Assembly (NCBI GenBank): GCA_046346965.1
Contig: JAXMHB010000018.1
Span: 1 to 64,000 of the forward strand
Direction: 5' to 3'
DNA length: 64,000 nt
Source of the DNA: JAXMHB01 sp046346965
GTDB lineage: Bacteria; Pseudomonadota; Gammaproteobacteria; Xanthomonadales; SZUA-5
A program made the position numbers and the translations under genes. Shown one piece after another: positions 7,767 through 17,889 of this stretch (positions within the stretch are counted from its first letter, which is position 1; every line of letters begins with the position of its first letter). The notes under the pieces were generated by a model, which did no database searches, was not told where the DNA came from, and saw only the letters and a program-made list of their open reading frames with translations.

Positions 7767-10700
7767 TCACGCGGGTTCGGCGACCGGCTGGCGCAGATGC
7801 CGGCTCAGCATGGTGTCGAGTTCCTCCAGGCTGACCGGTTTGCCGAGCACTGCGGTGCAGCCGGCCTGCCGATGCGCCTGCACCGAGGCCGGCAGCATGT
7901 CGGCGGTCAGCGCGATGATCGGCAGGCGACAGCCTGCGGCGCGCAATGCGAGCGTGGCGCTGTGGCCATCGAGCCCGGGCATGTGCATATCCATCAGGAT
8001 CAGATCGTAGTCCCGGTCCTGCGCCGCGTGCAGCGCCGCCTGCCCATCGTCGACGGCATCGACTGCCAGGCCGCGGTCCTCCAGCCAGGTGATCGTCAAG
8101 GCCTGCAGGAAAGGGTCGTCCTCGGCCAGCAGCACTCGGCCCTGGTAGCGCGCACTCGGCCGCTGCGGCGGTCCCGCCGGTAGCGCCGATTGCGGCTCGC
8201 TGATCCAAGCCAGGTCCGCGCGTATCGGCATCTCGATGCGCAGCCGGCTGCCGGCCGGCGTGCTGTGCTCCACTGCGATGCTGCCACCCATCCGCCGCAT
8301 CAGCTCGGCGCTGATGTACAGACCAAGTCCGGTGCCGCCAAAGCGCCGACTATGGCTGGCGTCGCCCTGCATGAAGGGTTGAAACAAGCGCTGTTGCTGC
8401 TCCAGCGACATGCCGATGCCGCTGTCGCTGACGGCAATCCACAGCCGCTGGCGTTCAGCGTCGGCGCCGATTTCGAGCTCTACTCCGCCCTGCTCAGTGA
8501 ACTTGAGCGCGTTGCCGACCAGGTTCACCAGCACTTGCTTGAGCCGCAGCGGATCGGCCTGCACCAGCCGCGGCAGCGGCCACAGGATGTGCAGACGCAG
8601 ATACAGCTGCTTGGCCTCGGCAACCGGGCCGAGCAAATCGATCACGTCGGCGCTGACCGCCACGGCATCCGCTTCGCTGGCGGCGATGTGCAGCTGTCCC
8701 GCGTCCAGTTGCGCCGCATCCAGCACATCGTTGACGATCTGCAGCAGATGGCGTGCGCTGCGCTGAGTGGTATCGAGCGCCTTGCGCAGCGCCGCCAGGT
8801 CCTCGCCGCGCGCCAGCGCACGGTCGGCATAGCCGAGGATGGCAGCCAGCGGCGAGCGGATTTCGTGGCTGATATTGGCCAGGAAGGTGGATTTCGCCTC
8901 TGCCAGCGCGCGCGCCTCGCGACTGGCCTGTTCCAATTCTTGATTGCGACGATCGAGGCGCTGTTCGGCAAGCACACGAGCGCTGACATCGGCGTAGCTG
9001 GTGACCACGACCGACACCTGGCCATCGGCATCCAGCAAAGGAATCACCGATGTGCTGATCCAGCGCACTTCGCGTTCTGGGGCGCTCAGTCCCATGACGG
9101 TGGCAGACACGGCCTGCCCAGTGCGCAAGGCTCGCGTGGTGGGATGGTCCGCCAGCGGCACCTGGGTGCCGTCCTCGCGCACCGTACGCCACCCCGCCGG
9201 CAGCGGTGCCTCGTCGCCGATCTGTGCCGGCGTCAGGCCCAGGATGCGTAACGCCGCCGCATTGCACTCAAGCACCCGACCGTGACGGTCGCGCAGTACC
9301 AGGCCATCGGTGGTGGCATCAAAGATCAGCTGCAGACGTCGGCGGCTCTCCTCCACGGCTTGTTCATTCCGTTTGCGCTCAGTGATGTCCGCGCAGCTGG
9401 CGACCGTCAACAGGGTGCGACCCTGGGCATCCAGCAGAGGCTCCACGCTGACCCGATTCCAGGTCTGCAGCGTGCCATCGACCACTCGGCCGATTTCGAC
9501 ATCGCGCACCGGCTTGCCGGTACGGGTAGCGATCACCGTGGGCAGATCCGCGCTGCTGAGCTGTCGACCCCGGGCATCCACCAGACACATCCCGGAAGGC
9601 AGCTCCTCGAGCCCGTCCAAGCGCTCGGGGATGGCATCCAGATTGATCTGCGCCGAGCGGTTGCTGGCCAGCAGGCGCCCGTCGGCGTCGCGCAGCACCA
9701 TGCTGTCGCTGACCGCATCGAAGATCAGCTGCAGACGCTCGCGGCTTTCCAGCAGCGCTGCAAAGGTGCGTTTCTGCTCGTCGATGTCGGTGCGCGTGGC
9801 GATCACGCGCAGCGGTCGGCCATTCTCGCGGCGCGACACCACCATCGCGCGCATCGCCACCCAGCGCCAGCCGCCAGCTTCGCTGCCGATGCGGCATTCG
9901 AGCGCGCTGCAGTTCTCCGCCCCGCTCAAGCTGCGCTGAAACTCGGCCTGCGCCCGTGCGCGGTCGTCCGGATGGATAGCCTCGGTCCAGTCGCACAGGG
10001 CGAGCTCAGCCGGACCCTCCGGATTGCCTTCGATCTCGCGCCAGCGCCGCGAGACCACCGCGCGGCCGCTGACGAGATCGCAATCGGCGACGCCATCACC
10101 ACCGCCCTCCAGCGCAAAGCGCCAGCGTGCCTCGCTGTCGCGCAAAGCCCGCGCCTGCGCCGCCGAATCCAGCCGCAGGCGAATGTTCTCGACCAGCAGC
10201 GCATGGGTGCGCAGCACGCCGAGCACGACGAAGATCGCGCCCAGCAGCATCAGCAACGCCAGGCTGTAGTCGAGTGAGCTGCCTCCGATGAACAGCAGCA
10301 CCAGCAGTGGCGGCAGTGCGGTGACAGTAAAGCCGAAGGCAGAGACACGATCCACCGCCATCGATGCCGCCGAGGCGGCGCCCATGCCGGCAATGGTCAT
10401 CACCAGCATGGCGCGGAAATCGGCCGGCGCGTCCTGGTACATCAGCAGCGCGCCGACGCCCCACAAGCAGCCGGTGATGAATATCGCCAGCCGGAAGGCC
10501 CAGAGCCAGCGCCTCTGCAGCGCGGCAGCGCCCGAGCGGCGCCAGGCCCCCAGCAGGGGCAGACGCAGCAGCAATGCCACGCACATCGCCACCGCCCAGC
10601 CGAGCAGGGCCGGCTGGGCCGCGTGCTCCAGGCTGGCAATCACCAGCACCGACCCCGCGGCAATGCTGGCGCCGATCAGATTGGGCAGCAGTTGGTACAG

Positions 10701-10775
10701 ATAGGGAATCTGCTCGGCGCGTAGCGCCGCGTCGAAATCCGTGCCGGCTGCTGGCGTGCTCGTGTCCTGATGCAT
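7767..10775 (-). CDS. Membrane-bound PAS hybrid sensor histidine kinase
   Basis: A 1002-residue protein. Residues of about 25-205 contain six or so hydrophobic segments (such as LLGWAVAMCVALLLRLPLL and LALLMLLGAIFVVLGVL), forming an integral membrane sensor. Three PAS domains follow (about 222-600), two of which share an LQLIFDA.. VLRD start. HisKA has FLANISHEIRSPLAAILGYA. HATPase has NLVGNALKFTEQGG and FGGTGLGLYISAELMRR. A C-terminal receiver has LILMDMHMPGLDGHSA and a conserved Lys in VLGKPVS. Start ATG 10775 precedes the first hydrophobic region and has GGAGAG upstream. An in-frame extension upstream overlaps the xdhA promoter region and is not protein-like. No partner regulator is adjacent; the ligand is unknown. 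Confidence 0.9.
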   Translation of the reverse strand: MHQDTSTPAAGTDFDAALRAEQIPYLYQLLPNLIGASIAAGSVLVIASLEHAAQPALLGWAVAMCVALLLRLPLLGAWRRSGAAALQRRWLWAFRLAIFITGCLWGVGALLMYQDAPADFRAMLVMTIAGMGAASAASMAVDRVSAFGFTVTALPPLLVLLFIGGSSLDYSLALLMLLGAIFVVLGVLRTHALLVENIRLRLDSAAQARALRDSEARWRFALEGGGDGVADCDLVSGRAVVSRRWREIEGNPEGPAELALCDWTEAIHPDDRARAQAEFQRSLSGAENCSALECRIGSEAGGWRWVAMRAMVVSRRENGRPLRVIATRTDIDEQKRTFAALLESRERLQLIFDAVSDSMVLRDADGRLLASNRSAQINLDAIPERLDGLEELPSGMCLVDARGRQLSSADLPTVIATRTGKPVRDVEIGRVVDGTLQTWNRVSVEPLLDAQGRTLLTVASCADITERKRNEQAVEESRRRLQLIFDATTDGLVLRDRHGRVLECNAAALRILGLTPAQIGDEAPLPAGWRTVREDGTQVPLADHPTTRALRTGQAVSATVMGLSAPEREVRWISTSVIPLLDADGQVSVVVTSYADVSARVLAEQRLDRRNQELEQASREARALAEAKSTFLANISHEIRSPLAAILGYADRALARGEDLAALRKALDTTQRSARHLLQIVNDVLDAAQLDAGQLHIAASEADAVAVSADVIDLLGPVAEAKQLYLRLHILWPLPRLVQADPLRLKQVLVNLVGNALKFTEQGGVELEIGADAERQRLWIAVSDSGIGMSLEQQQRLFQPFMQGDASHSRRFGGTGLGLYISAELMRRMGGSIAVEHSTPAGSRLRIEMPIRADLAWISEPQSALPAGPPQRPSARYQGRVLLAEDDPFLQALTITWLEDRGLAVDAVDDGQAALHAAQDRDYDLILMDMHMPGLDGHSATLALRAAGCRLPIIALTADMLPASVQAHRQAGCTAVLGKPVSLEELDTMLSRHLRQPVAEPA

Positions 10776-10881
10776 GGCTGCCCAGCTCTCCGCGGCGACC
10801 GATCTGCAGTGATAGCGCAGCCGGGGCGTGCGCGCGAGCCGTGGCTTGACAGTGCGCGGACGCACGCTGATCGTCGCGGGG

Positions 10882-12246
10882 ATGAACACACCGACTTTCA
10901 CCCTGAATGGCCGCAGCGTGGCGCTCGCGGCGATCGATCCGCAGGAATCCCTGCTGCGCTGGCTGCGCCGGCAGGCGCTGCACGGCACCAAGGAAGGCTG
11001 CGGCGATGGCGACTGCGGCGCCTGTACGGTGGCGTTGGTGGAGACCGACGCCGACGGTCGTTCGCACTATCGCGCGGTCAACAGTTGTTTGCTGCCGATG
11101 GGCGCGCTGGCCGGGCGTACGCTGGTGACGGTGGAGGGACTGGCGGACGGTCAGACGCTGCATCCGGTGCAGCAGGCGCTGGTGGATACCGCCGGCTCGC
11201 AGTGCGGCTACTGCACGCCGGGTTTCGTGATGAGCCTGTTTGTCGGCTGGTACACGCGGGAACTGGGCGATCACGCCATCGAAGGCAATCTGTGCCGCTG
11301 CACCGGCTACCGGCCGATCCGCGATGCGGCGCAGCGGCTGGCACAGCAGGCGCCGCCCACCGATGATCGTCATCAGCAACTGCTGGCGTCCGCGCCGCCG
11401 ACCAGCGCGTCCGCGCTGCCCGGTTGGCACAATCCGCTGACGCTCGCCGAGGCGCTGGCACTCAAGGCCGCGCACCCGCTGGCGCAGTGGATCGCTGGCG
11501 CCACCGATGTCGGCGTGGCGCTGAGCCGCGGCACGCGCGCCGCGCACTGGATCGCGCTCGACCGCATCGACGAGCTGAAGACGCTGCAGGTCGGCGCCGA
11601 GCAGGTGCGCATCGGTGCAGGCGTGGCGCTGGCGCGCCTCGAACACGAACTGGCCGGCGTGTTTCCGGCGCTCGATCAGTTGCTGCCCTGGTTCGCCGCA
11701 CGCCAGGTGAAAAACCGGGCGACGCTGGGCGGCAATCTCGGCAGCGCCTCGCCAATCGGCGATCTGCTGCCGTGGCTGCTGGCGCATGACGCCGTGATCG
11801 AGCTGCGCAGCGCCGAGCGCATGCGCCGGATCGCGGTCGCCGACTACTTTCTCGACTACCGCAAGACCGCGCTGGCCGGCGATGAGCTGATCGTCGCGGT
11901 GGAGGTGCCGCGCCACCGCGGGCCGCAGGCGGCCTACAAGGTGGCCAAGCGCCAGACCGACGACATCAGCATCGTCTGCGCGGTGTACACGCTGGCGCTG
12001 AGCCAGGGTCGCGTCAGCCATGCGCGTCTGGCCTACGGCGGCGTGGCCGCAATCCCGGCGCGGGCGCGCGCCACCGAGGCCTGGTTGATCGGCCGCGCAC
12101 TGGATGTCGACACCGTCACCGAGGCCTGCCAGCGTCTGGCGGCCGAGTTCCACCCACTGTCGGACCACCGCGCCAGTGCCGAGTACCGGCGCGATCTGAT
12201 CGGCGCCCTGTTCCGTCGTTTCATCGACGAGCAGGTGCAGCCATGA
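10882..12246 (+). CDS. xdhA: Xanthine dehydrogenase small subunit (2Fe-2S/FAD)
   Basis: A 454-residue protein carrying two [2Fe-2S] centres and FAD, which pass electrons from the molybdenum subunit to NAD+. The plant-type ferredoxin Cys set is KEGCGDGDCGACTVAL with NSCLLPMG, and the second cluster is SQCGYCTPGFVMSL with NLCRCTGYRPI. The FAD domain has GNLGSASPIGDLLPWLLAH. Its length is standard for bacterial XdhA. ATG 10882 follows a GCGGGG site and opens directly into the ferredoxin domain. It overlaps xdhB by four bases (ATGA), so the three xdh genes form one transcription unit for purine oxidation in the cytoplasm. Confidence 0.95.
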   Translation: MNTPTFTLNGRSVALAAIDPQESLLRWLRRQALHGTKEGCGDGDCGACTVALVETDADGRSHYRAVNSCLLPMGALAGRTLVTVEGLADGQTLHPVQQALVDTAGSQCGYCTPGFVMSLFVGWYTRELGDHAIEGNLCRCTGYRPIRDAAQRLAQQAPPTDDRHQQLLASAPPTSASALPGWHNPLTLAEALALKAAHPLAQWIAGATDVGVALSRGTRAAHWIALDRIDELKTLQVGAEQVRIGAGVALARLEHELAGVFPALDQLLPWFAARQVKNRATLGGNLGSASPIGDLLPWLLAHDAVIELRSAERMRRIAVADYFLDYRKTALAGDELIVAVEVPRHRGPQAAYKVAKRQTDDISIVCAVYTLALSQGRVSHARLAYGGVAAIPARARATEAWLIGRALDVDTVTEACQRLAAEFHPLSDHRASAEYRRDLIGALFRRFIDEQVQP

Positions 12247-14519
12247 GCCAGTCGCTGAAGCACGAAAGCGCCCGCGGGCATGTCAGCGGCCGCGCGGTGT
12301 ACACCGACGAGCAGCGCATGCCCGCCGGCCAGCTGCGCTTGCATCCGGTGCAGGCGCCGCACGCGCACGCTCACATCCTGGCGATCGACGCCAGCGCGGC
12401 GCTGGCGCTGCCGGGCGTCCATCGTGTGCTGACCGCAGCCGATATCCCGGGCGTCAACGACACCGGCCCAATCCTGCACGACGAGCCGCTGATCCCGGCC
12501 GATGTCGTCAGCTACTACGGGCAGCCGGTGGCCTGGGTGCTGGCCGAGGACGAAGCCACGGCGCGCGCGGGCGCGGCGGCAGTGCGCGTCGAATACGCGC
12601 CGCAGCCGGCCTGTGTGTCGCTGCAGCAGGCGATCGCCGAGGAGCGCTACCACCTGCCGCCGGCGCAGGTCGCGCGCGGCGATGCCGAGGCCGCGCTGGC
12701 GTTGGCGCCGCACCGATTGAGCGGTGAGATTGAATGCGGCGGCCAGGATCATTTTTACCTGGAAACCCACACCAGCTGGGCCGAGATCGATAGCGAGGGC
12801 CTGCTGCAGATCACCGCCTCGACCCAGCACCCTCCGAGACCCAGGCCATCGTCGCCCATGTGCTCGGCATCCCCGCGCATCGGGTGGTGTGTCGCTGTCT
12901 GCGCATGGGCGGCGGTTTCGGCGGCAAGGAAACCCAGGCCAACAGCTTTGCCGCGCTGGCAGCGCTCGGCGCCACGCTGACCGGCCGCCCGGTGGCGATC
13001 AAGCTGTCGCGCATGCTGGACATGCAGCTGACCGGCAAGCGCCATCCTTTCTACGCACGCTTTGACGTCGGCTTCGACGCCCGGGCAGCTGCTGGCGCTG
13101 AAGGTGGACATGGTCGCCGACGGCGGCTGGAGCTGCGATCTGTCGCCGCCGGTGCTGATGCGCGCGATGGTGCACGTGGACAACGCCTATCACTATCCGG
13201 CCGCACTGATCCGCGGGCGTATCGCCAAGACGCATCTGCCCTCGAACACCGCCTTCCGCGGCTTCGGCGGTCCGCAAGGCATGCTGATCGGCGAAGAGAT
13301 CGTCGATCGCGTCGCGCGCACGCTGGGTCTGCCGCCGGATCAGGTGCGCGAGCGCAATTTCTATCGCGAGCAGCAGCAAACGCCCTACGGCCAGCCGGTG
13401 CAGGACAACGAGTTGGCCACGCTGTGGCGGCAGCTCAAGCACAGCAGCGATTACGCCGCGCGCCGCGCCGCCGCCGACGCCGCCAACGCGCGCCAGCCCA
13501 TGCGCAAGCGCGGACTCGCCATCACGCCGGTGAAGTTCGGGATTTCCTTCAATCGCACCGAGTACAACCAGGCCGGCGCGCTGGTGCACATCTACACCGA
13601 CGGCAGCATCCAGCTGAACCACGGTGGCACCGAGATGGGGCAGGGCCTGCACACCAAGATGCTCAGCGTCGCCGCGCGCACGCTGGGGGTGTCGGTGGAG
13701 CGTCTGCAGATCATGGTGACCGCCACCGACAAGGTGCCGAACACCTCGGCTACTGCCGCCAGTTCCGGCTCCGATCTGAACGGCCAGGCGATCCGCGCCG
13801 CTTGCCTGACGCTGCGCCAGCGGCTGGCCGAGATCGCCGCGCTGCGCCTGGGCGGGCCGGCATCCGAGGTGGAGTTCGGCGCGGACCAGATCTGGCTGCG
13901 CTCGGCGCCGGCCGAGCGCCTCGGCTTCGTCGAGCTGGTGCAGGCGGCCTACAGCGCGCGCGTCAGCCTGTCGGCCACCGGCTACTACCGCACGCCGGTG
14001 ATTCACTGGGACGGCCAGCGCGGCCAGGGCCATCCCTTCTACTACTACGCCTGGGGCGCGGCGGTGTGCGAGGTCGAGCTGTGCGGCTACACCGGCGTGC
14101 ACCGGCTGTTGCGCGTCGATCTGCTGCACGATGTCGGTGACAGCCTGAATCCGGCGATCGACCGCGGCCAAATCGAGGGCGGCTTCGTCCAGGGCCTAGG
14201 CTGGCTGACCTCGGAGGAACTGGTGACTGCGCGCAACGGCCGCCTGCTCACCGATGCGCCGAGCACCTACAAGATCCCGACCGTTGGCGATGTGCCCGAG
14301 GATTTCCGCGTGGCCTTGTACCAGCGCCAGCAGGCGCCCGGCACCGACGTGATCTTTGGCAGCAAAGGTGTGGGCGAGCCGCCGCTGATGCTGGCGCTGG
14401 CCGCCCGCGAGGCGCTGCGCGATGCCGTCGGCGCTTTTGGCGGGAGCGGTCCGGTGACGCTGGCCTCGCCGGCCACGCCCGAGGCGCTGCTGCGGGCGAT
14501 CCACGCGCGGCGTCGATGA
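12243..14519 (+). pseudogene. xdhB: Xanthine dehydrogenase large subunit (molybdopterin), two compensating frameshifts
   Basis: The molybdenum catalytic subunit, with a conserved start (SGRAVYTDEQRMPAGQL), MGGGFGGKETQANSFAALA, FRGFGGPQGMLIGEE, GGTEMGQGLHTKM and the active-site Glu region KGVGEPPLMLA. The frame changes near 12830 (a base appears lost within CACCCTCCGAG) and returns to the original frame near 13078 (a base appears gained within GACGCCCGGG). Between the two, only the shifted frame reads as XdhB. Both halves are otherwise intact, so this is either a recent double mutation or two sequencing indels. It is sandwiched by four-base overlaps between xdhA and xdhC, as in an active operon. 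Confidence 0.85.
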
Positions 14520-15385
14520 ACGAGCGCCTGTACGCCCGTCTGGCCGCGCGTCTGCAGCGCGGTCCGCAGGTGCTCGCCAGCGTGCTCGACACGCGCGGCG
14601 CCACCCCGCGCAAAGCCGGTGCGCGCATGCTGATCGATGCGCAGGACAGCGAGTACAGCATTGGCGGCGGTCTCGCCGAAGCGCGCGTGCTGGCCGCTGC
14701 GCAGGATTTGCTGCAGACGGCCGGCCAGGCCTGCCTGCTGACCATCGAGCTCAACGGACTGCCCGGCGCGGCCGGTGTCTGCGGCGGCCAGATGCAGCTG
14801 GCGCTGCGGCGCTGGCACGGCCCGGCCGACCAGCAGCGCGCCGACGCGCTGGCGGCAACGCTGGCCAGCGGGGCCTGGGTGCAGCTCAGCGCGGAGGACG
14901 CCGGTCACCCGCTCGGCGCCGTGCGCGTCGACGCCGACCCGCGCCTGCTGATCGTCGGCGGCGGCCACTGCGGCCACGCGCTGTACGAGCTGGCGCGCTA
15001 TGTGGACTTCGAGCAATGGATCTTTGATCCGCGTCCCGAGTACGCCGAGCCGGCGCGCTTTCCCGGCGCCCACTGCCTGAGCGGCGAGCACGCGGTGCTG
15101 CGCCAGGCCCTGGACACCCCGCGCGCGCTATACGCCGTGCTGCTCAATCGCGACTTCCACAGCGACGTTGCCACGCTGCGCGTCATCGCCGGCGCGCGCT
15201 TTGCCTTTCTCGGCATGATGGGCAGCCAGCGCCGCATCCGCCACGTCCTCGCCGCCCTGCCCGAGCAAGCCGCCGCCCTGAGCACCCTGCAGGCCCCCGT
15301 CGGCATCGAAATCGAAGCCGAAACCCCGCACGAAATCGCCATCAGCATTCTGGCGCACCTTATACGAACGCGTCGGGGCGCGTGA
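14516..15385 (+). CDS. xdhC: XdhC family molybdenum cofactor insertion protein
   Basis: A 289-residue protein of the XdhC/CoxI family, which binds sulfurated molybdopterin cofactor and loads it into the XdhB subunit. The N-terminal domain has VLDTRGATPRKAGARMLI and SIGGGLAEA. The C-terminal Rossmann-like half has LLIVGGGHCGHALYELA and FAFLGMMGSQRRIRHVL. It overlaps the xdhB stop (ATGA), which fits translational coupling. The stop is followed at once by a GTGCCCTC-family repeat. Confidence 0.92.
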   Translation: MNERLYARLAARLQRGPQVLASVLDTRGATPRKAGARMLIDAQDSEYSIGGGLAEARVLAAAQDLLQTAGQACLLTIELNGLPGAAGVCGGQMQLALRRWHGPADQQRADALAATLASGAWVQLSAEDAGHPLGAVRVDADPRLLIVGGGHCGHALYELARYVDFEQWIFDPRPEYAEPARFPGAHCLSGEHAVLRQALDTPRALYAVLLNRDFHSDVATLRVIAGARFAFLGMMGSQRRIRHVLAALPEQAAALSTLQAPVGIEIEAETPHEIAISILAHLIRTRRGA

Positions 15386-15602
15386 AAGGCACGCAATAGC
15401 ACGAGGGCACGCTCGAGCAAAGCGGAGGGCACGTAAAGGCGCAAAGGCACGCGCACTGGAGGGCGCCGCTCCCGCGGCGCTGCTGTTGATCTTGATGCGT
15501 CTATCCGTCCCAAGCGCCGGAGGACCGGCGCCCTCCTCGAAGCCACGGCGCTCCGCGCGGCCTGCGTGCCCTCGTGCCCTCGTGCTGTCGCGTGCCCTCG
15601 TC
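15386..15602. repeat. Intergenic inverted element, GTGCCCTC family, copy 2
   Basis: It fills the gap between the convergent xdhC and lptG stop codons. The left arm (15386-15440) has CACGAGGGCACGCTCGAGC and AAAGCGGAGGGCACG. The right arm (15563-15602) has GTGCCCTCGTGCCCTCGTGC. A second inner inverted pair, GGAGGGCGCCG near 15460 and CGGCGCCCTCC near 15523-15536, nests inside. The right end again abuts the minus-strand stop codon. Confidence 0.75.
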
Positions 15603-16679
15603 TCAGCGCGCCGGCCGTCGCAGCGCCCACCAGGTGATGGCGACCAGGATCAGCGGGGGCAGGGCGTTGACCAGGATCAGACCGTCGCGGTGGGTTTCGG
15701 CGAGGTTGATCAGCGTGCGCTGGCCGAAGTAGAAGCTGACGCCGAGTGCCATGCCGGCCAGCAGGCGTTGGCCGAGGCCGCCGCTGCGCAGATTGCCAAA
15801 GGCAAAGGGCGTGGCGGCGAAGGCCAGCGCCAGGCAGATCAGCGGGTAAAAGGCGCGGAACCAGAAGGCGCTCTCGAAGGCCAGCGCGTCGAGCTTGTTG
15901 ACCTTGGCGTAGCGGATGGTTTCCAGCAGGTCGCGCGTGGCCTGTTGGCGCGGGCGCACGGTGTTGGATTCGATCAGGCCGGGGTCGAGCAGCGTGGTGA
16001 CGGTCAGCGCGTCCAGCGCCTCGCTGCTGACCGCGGCATCGCTGAGGCGGTCGCGCGTCAGCCCGGTCAGTGCGAACTCGCCGCCGCGATAGCTGGCGCG
16101 TTCGGCCTTGATCACCTCGGTGATGCGCGCATCCTCGCCAAACTCGTAGCGCCAGGCCTCCCACAGATCGACCTGACCCGGCCCGGTGATGACGATGCGC
16201 TTGGCGTTCCAGACCGCCTGGCCGTCGCGCAACCACAGGCCGCTGCCGCTGAAGGCGATACCCTGCGCCTTCGATTGCGCCGACAGATCGGCGGCCATCC
16301 GGTCTGCCCGCGGGCCGATCCATTCGCCCAGCAGCAGCGCGGCCACCAGCAGGATCGCAATCGCGTAGACGCCTGCCAGCCCGATGCGCGTCTTGGTTGC
16401 GCCGGCCGCCTGCAGCGCGGTCAATTCGCTGCTGGCCGCCAGCGCGCCCAGGCCGAGCATGGTGCCGACCACGGCGGCGGTCGAGTACATCTGATAGAAG
16501 CGCCGCGGCACGGTTAGCGCGATGTACTGCAGCACACGCGTCAGATCGTAGCTGCCGATGCCGATCTCATCGATCTCGTTGAGCAGGCCGAGCACGGTAT
16601 CGAAGCCGACGAACACCACCCACACCAGCAGCGTGGCCGGGATCACCGCCTTCAGGACCAGCTTGTCCAGACGCGTCAT
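15603..16679 (-). CDS. lptG: LPS export permease LptG
   Basis: A 358-residue YjgP/YjgQ family permease. LptG pairs with LptF and the LptB ATPase in the inner membrane to extract lipopolysaccharide and hand it to LptC/LptA. N-terminal membrane segments include VIPATLLVWVVFVGFDTVLG and SSELTALQAAGATKTRI, the coupling region facing LptB. A periplasmic beta-jellyroll follows, then two C-terminal hydrophobic segments (FYPLICLALAFAATPFAFGN and a final LILVAITWWAL). ATG 16679 overlaps the lptF stop, giving translational coupling. It is orthologous in position to the usual lptF-lptG pair. Confidence 0.92.
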   Translation of the reverse strand: MTRLDKLVLKAVIPATLLVWVVFVGFDTVLGLLNEIDEIGIGSYDLTRVLQYIALTVPRRFYQMYSTAAVVGTMLGLGALAASSELTALQAAGATKTRIGLAGVYAIAILLVAALLLGEWIGPRADRMAADLSAQSKAQGIAFSGSGLWLRDGQAVWNAKRIVITGPGQVDLWEAWRYEFGEDARITEVIKAERASYRGGEFALTGLTRDRLSDAAVSSEALDALTVTTLLDPGLIESNTVRPRQQATRDLLETIRYAKVNKLDALAFESAFWFRAFYPLICLALAFAATPFAFGNLRSGGLGQRLLAGMALGVSFYFGQRTLINLAETHRDGLILVNALPPLILVAITWWALRRPAR

Positions 16680-17785
16680 GCCGGCGTCTCGTAGCGCGCC
16701 AGCAGCGCCCGCCCGCGGCTCCAGGCCAGCAACTCGCGGCCCCAGGCGATCAGCACGATCAGACTGAAGCCGACATGCACCCACCAGGTGCCGAGCCACG
16801 CCGGCAGCGTCCCGGTCTGCGCCCACACGCGCGCCAGTTCGACCAGATTGGCGTAGGTGATGTACAGCAGAATGGCGACCACCACCCGGTCATAGCGCGG
16901 CTGGCGGGGCGCGCTCTGCGCCATGATCGGCGCCATCAGCAGCAGCAACAGCAAGACCAGCGGCTGCGCCAGACGGCGCGTCAGCTCGGCCTTGGATTCG
17001 ATGTCGTCGGCCGTCCACAGCTGGCGCGTCGGTCGCGCCTGACGCGGGTCGTCGCCGGTGGCGTCCTGGCTGCGCGGAAAGGCGATATCGGCCTGCTCGA
17101 AGCGGATGCGCCGATAGCCGGCCTCGCCGGGCTTGCCATCGACGCGCTCCCCCGACTCCAGCCGCAGCAGCACCTCGTCGCTGGTCTCGTCGATCTCGAT
17201 GGCGCCGCGCCGCGCCGTCAGTACCAGCCGCGCGCCCTCACGTTCGCGCACCAGCATGATCTCGTCGACCGAACGCTGATCGTCGCTGACGCGCGAGACA
17301 TACAGCGTGCCGGCTTGGCCGGGCAGTTCCACGAAGCGCCCGCTCGACAATCCGGCCACCGCCACCGAGCGCTGCATGTCGGCGATCATGCGCGCGGCAA
17401 TCTCGCGCCCCAGCGGCGCCAGATACAGCGCCAGTAGAGCCTGCACCGCCACCAGCACGGCGCCGATACGCATCAGCGGGCGCAGCGTCTGCAGCGGGCC
17501 GTAGCCGGAGGCCGCCAGCACCGCCATCTCGCTGTCGCGATACAGCCGGCCGTAGGACAGCAACACCGCCAGCACGGCACCGAGCGGCAGCAGCAGCGTC
17601 AGCGCGTCGGGGATGCGCAGGGCAATCTGGCTGAGCAGCAGTGGCGGCGGGATGCGGCCACGCGCGATCTTGTTCAGCACATCGGTCAGCAGGCCGCCCA
17701 GCACCACCAGCAGCAGGATCGCAAGGACGCCGGCAAGGGCATACCAGACCTCGCGTTCCAGATAGCGATCAGCGCGGGTCCTCAC
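16676..17785 (-). CDS. lptF: LPS export permease LptF
   Basis: A 369-residue permease of the YjgP/YjgQ family and partner of LptG. Membrane segments include LAGVLAILLLVVLGGLLTDV, DALTLLLPLGAVLAVLLSYG and a C-terminal LVLLLLLLMAPIMAQ. The coupling segment is SEMAVLAASGYGPLQTL, and a periplasmic jellyroll lies between. The start is GTG 17785. It reads away from pepA, whose start lies about 100 bp away, so a divergent promoter region sits at 17786-17889. The lptG-lptF / pepA-holC divergence is a common arrangement in gammaproteobacteria. Confidence 0.92.
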   Translation of the reverse strand: MRTRADRYLEREVWYALAGVLAILLLVVLGGLLTDVLNKIARGRIPPPLLLSQIALRIPDALTLLLPLGAVLAVLLSYGRLYRDSEMAVLAASGYGPLQTLRPLMRIGAVLVAVQALLALYLAPLGREIAARMIADMQRSVAVAGLSSGRFVELPGQAGTLYVSRVSDDQRSVDEIMLVREREGARLVLTARRGAIEIDETSDEVLLRLESGERVDGKPGEAGYRRIRFEQADIAFPRSQDATGDDPRQARPTRQLWTADDIESKAELTRRLAQPLVLLLLLLMAPIMAQSAPRQPRYDRVVVAILLYITYANLVELARVWAQTGTLPAWLGTWWVHVGFSLIVLIAWGRELLAWSRGRALLARYETPA

Positions 17786-17889
17786 AGGGTAGACTTCCAG
17801 GTTGAGTCTGCTCGCCAGCGGCGCCGGCCATGGGGCCGCATTCTGCCCGCCCGCGAGCGCAATTTGCCAATCCGATCCGGAGACTGTTC

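Noticed and set aside
10846..10874. Sigma-70 promoter for xdhA (TTGACA at 10846)
   Set aside because: No acceptable -10 box lies at the right distance, and the start codon is only about 30 bp away.
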